DNA of 64,000 nucleotides from Desulforhabdus amnigena. Lineage in GTDB: Bacteria; Desulfobacterota; Syntrophobacteria; Syntrophobacterales; Syntrophobacteraceae. Position numbers and translations under genes: made by a program. The notes under the pieces were generated by a model. It worked only from the letters and a program-made list of their open reading frames with translations, searched no databases and had not been told where the DNA came from. The first letter of the stretch is position 1; each line of letters opens with the position of its first letter. The stretch is taken from assembly GCF_027925305.1 (NCBI RefSeq), contig NZ_BSDR01000001.1, forward strand, positions 156,001 through 220,000, read 5' to 3'. Below are positions 58,410 through 64,000 of this stretch, piece by piece.

Positions 58410-60422
58410 ATGAAAACAATTGTATTAGCTTATCACAATATCGGATGCGTTGGCATCAAAGCCCTTCTGGCGCATGGCTATGATATCCAGGCGGTCTTTA
58501 CCCATGAGGACGATCCGAATGAAAATACCTGGTTCGAGTCAGTGGCGGAATTGGCGGCCGCCAATGATATTCCGGTCTATGCGCCGGAAGATATCAACCA
58601 TCCCCTCTGGGTTGAACGGATCAGGGAATTGGCGCCGAACGTCATTTTTTCTTTTTATTACCGCAAGATGGTTGGCGAGGAGATCCTCGCCGTCCCCTTG
58701 AAGGGCTGTCTGAACCTTCACGGTTCGCTTCTGCCCCGTTACCGGGGCCGCTGTCCGGTGAACTGGGTGTTGATCCATGGAGAAAAAGAAACCGGGGTGA
58801 CCCTGCATTACATGACGCCACGGCCGGATGACGGTGACATCGTCGGACAACAGCAAGTGTCCATCGAAGAAAGCGACACGGCCTTGACCCTGCATGCGAA
58901 GCTCGCCAGTGCAGCGGGAGAAATGCTCGATGTCCTGTTGCCGAAAATCCGGGGAAACGAGGCTGACCGCGTTCCACAGGACAAAGCGTTGGCAAGCTAT
59001 TTTGGCGGGCGCGGACCGCAGGACGGGTTGGTCGACTGGACTCGAAATGCGGCAGTCGTTCGAAATCTGGTGCGGGCGGTGACCCGCCCCTATCCAGGTG
59101 CTTTTTCCTTTCTGGGAAACCGCAAGTGCATCTTTTGGGACGTTGAGACGACGGCAGCAGCGCCGGGGGCCTATCCAGGCGGCATACTATCGACAGATCC
59201 TCTGCGAATCGCCTGTGGCGACGGCACGGTGGAGGTTCGCTACGGGCAGAGTGAAAACGGCGTTTACATGAGCGGCCGGCAACTCGCGCAGGAACTTAAC
59301 TTGGCTGTCGGCATGCGATTCAACGGCCAAACCGAGACGGTAACAGAGGAACACCGCAAAAAGCATGTCCTGATCCTTGGCGTCAACGGCTTTATCGGCA
59401 ATCACTTGAGTGAGCGGTTGTTGGAAAGCGGCCGCTATGAGGTCCACGGAATGGACCTGTGTTCGAGCGGCATCGGACATTTGTTGGGGCATCCAGATTT
59501 TCATTTCACGGAAGGCGATATTTCGATCATGCGGGAATGGATCGAGTATCATGTTCGTAAATGCGATATTGTCCTGCCGCTGGTGGCCATTGCCACCCCG
59601 ATTGAGTATGTCCGCAATCCGTTGCGGGTATTCGAACTGGATTTCGAAGAAAATTTGCGTGTCGTGCGGTATTGCGTCAAGTATGGGAAACGGCTGATAT
59701 TTCCTTCCACCTCGGAAGTCTATGGCATGTGCACAGATGATGAATTTGACGAGCAGCGGTCAAACTTTGTTCTTGGCCCCATCCATAAACAACGTTGGAT
59801 CTATTCCTGCAGTAAGCAGATGTTGGATCGAGTGATCTGGGCATACGGCAAGAGTCAGGGGCTGCAATTCACCCTTTTCCGACCTTTCAATTGGGTAGGC
59901 CCGAAACTCGACTCCCTGGCATCCGCCCGGATCGGTAGCTCACGCGTGATCACCCAATTCATCCTGAATCTGGTGGAAGGCACCCCGATTCGCCTGGTGG
60001 ACGGCGGCAAGCAGAAACGTTGTTTTACCGACTTCAGGGACGGTATCGAATGTCTCTTCAGGGTCATCGAAAACAAGAACGACCAATGCAATGGGCGCAT
60101 CTTCAATATCGGAAATCCAAACAACGAATACAGTATGGCCGCTCTTGCCGATATGCTTCGGGAAAAATTTGACGGTCATCCACTTCGGTATCATTTCCCT
60201 CCGGCTGGCGGAATTCAACGAATCGAGGCCCGAGCCTATTATGGGTCGGGCTATCAGGACGTTCAGCATCGGCGGCCATCGATCCGCGAGGCTCAGAGCA
60301 TTTTGGGGTGGACGCCGAACGTGCCTTTTGAGCAGTCCGTTGAAGAAACGCTGGATTATTTTCTTAAATCGGCGGTGGAATGCGCAGCGGAGGCATCATG
60401 TGCCATGTCGGCCTGCGAGTAG
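58410..60422 (+). CDS. arnA: Bifunctional UDP-L-Ara4N formyltransferase / UDP-GlcA decarboxylase
   Basis: A 670-aa ArnA with both parts. Formyltransferase: N102, H104 and D140 ([21 protein letters not shown]) occupy the same positions as in E. coli ArnA. Decarboxylase from ~315: [18 protein letters not shown] for NAD binding, then [10 protein letters not shown] (Y-xxx-K) and [13 protein letters not shown]. The decarboxylase half makes the 4-keto intermediate used by ArnB, the formyltransferase half modifies its product. AGGAG before ATG 58410. Confidence 0.96.
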   Translation: MKTIVLAYHNIGCVGIKALLAHGYDIQAVFTHEDDPNENTWFESVAELAAANDIPVYAPEDINHPLWVERIRELAPNVIFSFYYRKMVGEEILAVPLKGCLNLHGSLLPRYRGRCPVNWVLIHGEKETGVTLHYMTPRPDDGDIVGQQQVSIEESDTALTLHAKLASAAGEMLDVLLPKIRGNEADRVPQDKALASYFGGRGPQDGLVDWTRNAAVVRNLVRAVTRPYPGAFSFLGNRKCIFWDVETTAAAPGAYPGGILSTDPLRIACGDGTVEVRYGQSENGVYMSGRQLAQELNLAVGMRFNGQTETVTEEHRKKHVLILGVNGFIGNHLSERLLESGRYEVHGMDLCSSGIGHLLGHPDFHFTEGDISIMREWIEYHVRKCDIVLPLVAIATPIEYVRNPLRVFELDFEENLRVVRYCVKYGKRLIFPSTSEVYGMCTDDEFDEQRSNFVLGPIHKQRWIYSCSKQMLDRVIWAYGKSQGLQFTLFRPFNWVGPKLDSLASARIGSSRVITQFILNLVEGTPIRLVDGGKQKRCFTDFRDGIECLFRVIENKNDQCNGRIFNIGNPNNEYSMAALADMLREKFDGHPLRYHFPPAGGIQRIEARAYYGSGYQDVQHRRPSIREAQSILGWTPNVPFEQSVEETLDYFLKSAVECAAEASCAMSACE

Positions 60423-61321
60423 ATGTCGATACGTTGCGGGGCACCCGTATCGGGGTTCCGAACCTGGTCGACCTTTTGGCCCGGCACCAAATCCGGGGCA
60501 GCTTCTTTTTTTCAGTGGGGCCAGACAATATGGGTCGACATCTTTGGCGTTTGATGCGGCCCACCTTTCTGCTCAAGATGCTCAGAACGCGGGCGGTCAG
60601 TCTGTATGGATGGGATATTCTTTTGCGGGGCACCCTGTGGCCCGGAGCTGTGATCGGTAAGCGCTGTCCTGGTCCGATTCGTCAGGTTGTGGAGGCGGGG
60701 CATGAGGTCGGCCTACATGCCTGGGACCATCACCGCTGGCAGATGGCGCTTGAAAAGATGGATCAGGCCGCAATAATCGCTGAAATCCGTAAAGGCTACG
60801 AATTACTGACGGATATCCTGGGACACGCCCCAGAATGTTTCGCGGCCCCTGCCTGGAGGGTGACACCTGAAGCGCTATTGGCGTTAGAGCAATTCCCTTT
60901 TCGATTTGAATCCGATTGTCGCGGTCGTTCGCTTTTTTATCCGCTGATCGACAACCGGCCGTCTCGTCATGTTCAGGTCCCGACCACGCTGCCGACTTAC
61001 GATGAGCTCGTCGGCCGCCAATGCACACCAGAGACTTACAACGACCACCTTTTGAATATGATTCGTCCCGATCAGCTCAATGTGTTGACCATCCACGCCG
61101 AAGTGGAGGGGGTCGCTTGCCTGGAATTGTTCCGGGATTTTTTGTTCAAGTCACAACAGCGGGATATCGTCTTCGTGCCTCTTGGCGACATTCTTGGCGA
61201 AACCGGAAAAGCAAAAAAATCAAGGATGGTTAGAGGTACTCTCGCCGGCAGGGACGGATGGCTTGCCTGCCAGGATGACACGGATAGCATGGAAATTCAC
61301 GATAAGGTCAGCAAACGATGA
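60398..61321 (+). CDS. arnD: 4-deoxy-4-formamido-L-arabinose-phosphoundecaprenol deformylase
   Basis: A 307-aa NodB-type polysaccharide deacetylase fold. Metal and catalytic motifs: RVDVDT (D9/D11), [15 protein letters not shown] (~95-110) and FAAPAWRV. It removes the formyl group before ArnT. Start at 60398 follows GGAGG; the upstream ATG at 60380 is possible. It overlaps arnA by 25 bp and arnT by 4. Confidence 0.93.
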   Translation: MCHVGLRVDVDTLRGTRIGVPNLVDLLARHQIRGSFFFSVGPDNMGRHLWRLMRPTFLLKMLRTRAVSLYGWDILLRGTLWPGAVIGKRCPGPIRQVVEAGHEVGLHAWDHHRWQMALEKMDQAAIIAEIRKGYELLTDILGHAPECFAAPAWRVTPEALLALEQFPFRFESDCRGRSLFYPLIDNRPSRHVQVPTTLPTYDELVGRQCTPETYNDHLLNMIRPDQLNVLTIHAEVEGVACLELFRDFLFKSQQRDIVFVPLGDILGETGKAKKSRMVRGTLAGRDGWLACQDDTDSMEIHDKVSKR

Positions 61322-63000
61322 GCACATTGAATAAACGCTACATTCTATTAATTCTGTCATTCTTTTTACTGGCGTACATTCTTCCCCTGGGGGTGCGTGA
61401 CCTGGTTGTTCCGGATGAAACGCGCTACGGAGAAATTCCCCGAGAAATGATTGCCAGCGGCGAATGGATATCGCCTCATCTTAACGGTCTGCGCTACTTT
61501 GAAAAACCGGTGCTGGGCTATTGGGTTCATGCCGGCTCACTTCTGATGTTCGGGGAAAACAACTTTGCCGTACGCCTCCCTTCCGCCCTATCCGTGGGTT
61601 TGTCAGCCTTGTTGATATATGTATTGATATGGCGAACTTCCCGTCGTGAAAATGAAGACGGCGGTTTTCCGGCTATTCTGGCCACTCTTGTTTTTTTATC
61701 CTGTTTTGAGGTGTTCGGGGTGGGAAACACTGCCGTGTTAGACAGCTTGTTCTCATTCTTTCTTACGGCGACCATTACCGCTTTCTATTTTGCCACGGAG
61801 TCACCGCCAGGGTCGGGGCGAGAAAAAGGTTACCTGTTTCTCGCCGGTCTGAGTTGCGGCCTGTCCTTTCTGACCAAGGGGTTTCTCGGATTTGCCGTGC
61901 CGGTTTTGGCGGTAGCGCCCTATCTGGTTTGGCAGCGCCGGTATGCCGATTTGTTGCGCATGAGCTGGCTGCCGATTCTAACCGCTATTTTGGTTTCGTT
62001 GCCATGGAGTATCGCAATCCACCTTCGGGAACCTGATTTCTGGCGTTTCTTTTTCTGGAACGAACATATCCGCCGGTTTATGGCCGACAATGCTCAACAT
62101 AAAGAGTCGTTCTGGTTTTTCTTTCTGACGGCACCGGGCATGTTTATTCCCTGGGTGTTTATGGTGCCCGCAGCCGTACCGGGAATAAAAACCCGATTGT
62201 TTGAACAGGGGGCGGCAGGCCGGTTGCTGAAATTTTGTCTATGTTGGCTGGTGCTGCCGTTTTTGTTCTTCTCTTTTTCAAACGGGAAGCTCTTAACCTA
62301 CATACTTCCCTGTTTCCCGCCGTTTGCCATTCTCATCGCTTTTGGGTTGTTGCATGTGCTAAAGAAAGATACGCGGAGCAGGCTGTTCCAGGGGGGGATT
62401 GTTGTCAACACCATTCTCTTCAGTCTGATTTTAGTAGCTTTTTTGTATGTTCAACTTTTTGGTTTCAACGGGTTCCGACCATACAGCCAGGCATGGAAAG
62501 CCGTGATGGTCGTCAATGGCTTGGCGTATTTTGTACTATTTCTCGTTTGGGCTTTCAGAAGCCGGACAACGGTCAGCAAAACACTTTTACTCGGTCTCTC
62601 GCCGCTTCTTCTATTTTTTGTTGTTCACTTTACTATTCCGGACTTGACCAGAGAGGTAAAATCGCCTGGACCCATTTTGGAACAATACGCCCAAGGTATT
62701 GATAGCAAAGATATTGTCATTTCCGATGAAAATTCGATCAGGGCAGTGGGCTGGTATCTGAAACGAAACGATGTTTACTTACTGGGTGGAACGGGTGAGC
62801 TTGATTACGGGATGAAATATAAAGATGCGGCTGGCAGATTGCTTGATATGCAAACTGCGGTCGACTTGATTCAGAACAACCGGGGCAGGACTGTACTGAT
62901 TGCCAGGGTGAAACATATCGCCCGATGGCGGGATCAGCTCCCCCAGCCTGTTTTCCAGGATCAGAGTGGTCCTGAAGGGTATGTTATCTGGAAATTTTGA
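61318..63000 (+). CDS. arnT: L-Ara4N transferase to lipid A
   Basis: A 560-aa polytopic GT83 (PMT-like) enzyme that moves L-Ara4N from C55-P to lipid A on the periplasmic side, lowering negative charge and polymyxin binding. The first periplasmic loop has DETRYGEIPREMIASGEWISPHLNGLRYFEKP pattern in parts (DETRYGEIPREM, YFEKPVLGYW), with the catalytic acidic residues. About 11-13 membrane segments; the ~150-aa soluble C-terminus has SDENSIRAVGWYLKRNDV. It overlaps arnD. Confidence 0.93.
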   Translation: MSTLNKRYILLILSFFLLAYILPLGVRDLVVPDETRYGEIPREMIASGEWISPHLNGLRYFEKPVLGYWVHAGSLLMFGENNFAVRLPSALSVGLSALLIYVLIWRTSRRENEDGGFPAILATLVFLSCFEVFGVGNTAVLDSLFSFFLTATITAFYFATESPPGSGREKGYLFLAGLSCGLSFLTKGFLGFAVPVLAVAPYLVWQRRYADLLRMSWLPILTAILVSLPWSIAIHLREPDFWRFFFWNEHIRRFMADNAQHKESFWFFFLTAPGMFIPWVFMVPAAVPGIKTRLFEQGAAGRLLKFCLCWLVLPFLFFSFSNGKLLTYILPCFPPFAILIAFGLLHVLKKDTRSRLFQGGIVVNTILFSLILVAFLYVQLFGFNGFRPYSQAWKAVMVVNGLAYFVLFLVWAFRSRTTVSKTLLLGLSPLLLFFVVHFTIPDLTREVKSPGPILEQYAQGIDSKDIVISDENSIRAVGWYLKRNDVYLLGGTGELDYGMKYKDAAGRLLDMQTAVDLIQNNRGRTVLIARVKHIARWRDQLPQPVFQDQSGPEGYVIWKF

Positions 63001-63175
63001 TATTGGCTCATAACAAAGGTTTGAAGGGCATCGGTAGCCCTATTGGTCATATGTTTTTAGCCACCTCACTGATCTTATTGAAATTATATATGAAATGCGC
63101 TATTTGTGAATGTCGTGAAGTGGTCTTGCTCGTATGGGTAAGACTGGCAATAACGGTTACAGCAAAAGGATGATC

Positions 63176-63547
63176 ATGGCCAGATATCTTCCTCTCATTG
63201 TACTTGGAGTGCTTCTCAACGCTTCGGCTCAGTTGGCCCTTAAGCAGGGAATGCGTCAAATCGGCTATTTTGACTTCGGTTTGCAAAACTGCAGCCGCAT
63301 TTTTTTTGCGGTGGCGTTAAACCCCTTTATATTGATCGGATTGGGGTGTTATGTCGTTAGCGTGGCGGTCTGGCTGCTGGTGCTTTCCAGGGTTGAGGTC
63401 AGCTATGCCTATCCGCTACTTTCCATCGGCTATATCGTCACGGCTTTTGCCGGTCAAATGTTTTTCAATGAGGGGATCGGCGCTACCCGCTGGGCCGGTA
63501 TTATTGTCATATGCGCTGGTGTTTGGCTGATTACCCGTTCAGCATGA
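63176..63547 (+). CDS. arnE: SMR-family flippase subunit (ArnE-like)
   Basis: A 123-aa small multidrug resistance type protein with four membrane helices: YLPLIVLGVLLNASAQLALKQ, a second segment after ~40, and WAGIIVICAGVWLI at the end. In the arn pathway ArnE and ArnF make a heterodimer that flips C55-P-L-Ara4N. Only one such gene is present here, so it may work as a homodimer or pair with a distant ArnF. Start at 63176 has AAAAGGA; 63170 is also possible. It is separated from arnT by ~175 bp without other features. Confidence 0.8.
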   Translation: MARYLPLIVLGVLLNASAQLALKQGMRQIGYFDFGLQNCSRIFFAVALNPFILIGLGCYVVSVAVWLLVLSRVEVSYAYPLLSIGYIVTAFAGQMFFNEGIGATRWAGIIVICAGVWLITRSA

Positions 63548-63620
63548 AAAGCCGTATTCATGGCTTGCCGGCTAAGGCGCTCAAAGATGACGGTAGATCA
63601 ATTTCATGGAACGTGCGGAA

Positions 63621-64000
63621 ATGAAAATCTTGCTTGTTGACGATAATCTCTCGTTGCTGGATCAGATCCGGCAAATTTTAACAAGCCAGCGCTACATCGT
63701 GGAGACGGTGTCAAATGGAGAGGAGGCGCTGGACAAACTCTGCGAAAACCCTTTTGATCTAATCATTCTCGACATCATGATGCCAAAAATGGACGGATTT
63801 ACGGTACTGAGAGAGATGAGACAGATCAAGATCGACGCCCCTGTGCTGATGCTGACCGCAAAGGGAGACTCGACCGATAAAGTGAAGGGCCTTGATCTTG
63901 GTGCGGACGACTATCTGAGCAAACCATTTTCCATGGATGAACTGCTGGCCCGGGTACGCGCCTTGCTCCGGAGATCCGCAGGCCAGTGTCAATCGGTCCT
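63621..64000 (+). CDS. OmpR-family response regulator receiver domain (partial)
   Basis: The first 127 residues of a response regulator are in the window. The receiver has D7/D8 (LLVDDNL), phosphorylation site D51 (IILDIMMPKMDG), T79 (MLTAKG) and K101 (YLSKPFS); LLARVRALLRR shows the linker to an OmpR-type DNA-binding domain beyond the end. Start ATG 63621; an in-frame ATG at 63606 is an alternative. Placed after the arn genes, it is likely a PmrA/BasR-like regulator of this region. Confidence 0.85.
   Translation, partial: MKILLVDDNLSLLDQIRQILTSQRYIVETVSNGEEALDKLCENPFDLIILDIMMPKMDGFTVLREMRQIKIDAPVLMLTAKGDSTDKVKGLDLGADDYLSKPFSMDELLARVRALLRRSAGQCQSV

Overview
The window reads as chromosomal DNA of a Gram-negative bacterium, probably a Desulfuromonas/Geobacter-type member of the former Deltaproteobacteria. 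This assignment is an inference from gene content and codon style; no rRNA or tRNA gene is visible to confirm it. About three quarters of it (positions 1 to roughly 48,170) is a GC-rich prophage with a contractile tail. The rest is host envelope-biology genes with a visibly lower GC content.

Prophage, left to right. The left edge carries the end of a probable rloA and a complete rloB (a defence pair), a terminator, and a 0.5 kb non-coding stretch packed with CCACCGCA motifs. Two regulatory or early genes follow, one of them a small Mor/CD3324-like DNA-binding protein, then a likely small terminase. A leftward cassette (tyrosine recombinase, a stand-alone core-binding-domain protein, a 64-aa protein and a phased repeat array) sits between the small and large terminase genes. 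The head module is large terminase, portal, a giant 1525-aa MuF-type protein with a kinase-like domain, a methyltransferase-protease-scaffold fusion with an internal scaffold start, decoration protein, capsid and connectors. The tail module is sheath, tube, a chaperone with a programmed -1 frameshift, tape measure, CIS-type tube-cap, LysM, hub, spike and PAAR proteins, a small lysis-like cluster, gp25, J and I baseplate proteins, and fibre-like proteins.

The prophage late region is punctuated by seven near-identical copies of CCGACA-N18-TAAGTAA, each 25 to 95 bp upstream of the first gene of a block, plus one copy inside the tape-measure gene. I interpret these as an activator-dependent late promoter family, with the Mor-like protein as the candidate activator.

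After the last tail gene comes a separate cassette of a COOH-NH2 ligase (amidoligase), a DUF5049-type protein, a class II glutamine amidotransferase and a gamma-glutamylcyclotransferase-like protein. It is interrupted by an oppositely oriented four-helix-bundle gene flanked by short inverted repeats. This looks like a phage-borne peptide or metabolite modification system.

Host part (48.2 to 64 kb). One run has PepSY protein, ABC transporter, secreted anchor protein and DedA. A second has UppP (frameshifted), an MFS transporter and a DedA-PAP2-LssY fusion. A third is arnB-C-A-D-T plus one SMR (arnE-like) gene, followed by the start of an OmpR-family response regulator. Two CTTCAT-N5-CTTCAT type boxes with matching -10 spacing sit in front of the PepSY and arnB genes. 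The picture is a PmrA-like regulon that makes L-Ara4N-modified lipid A and recycles the undecaprenyl-phosphate carrier the pathway consumes.
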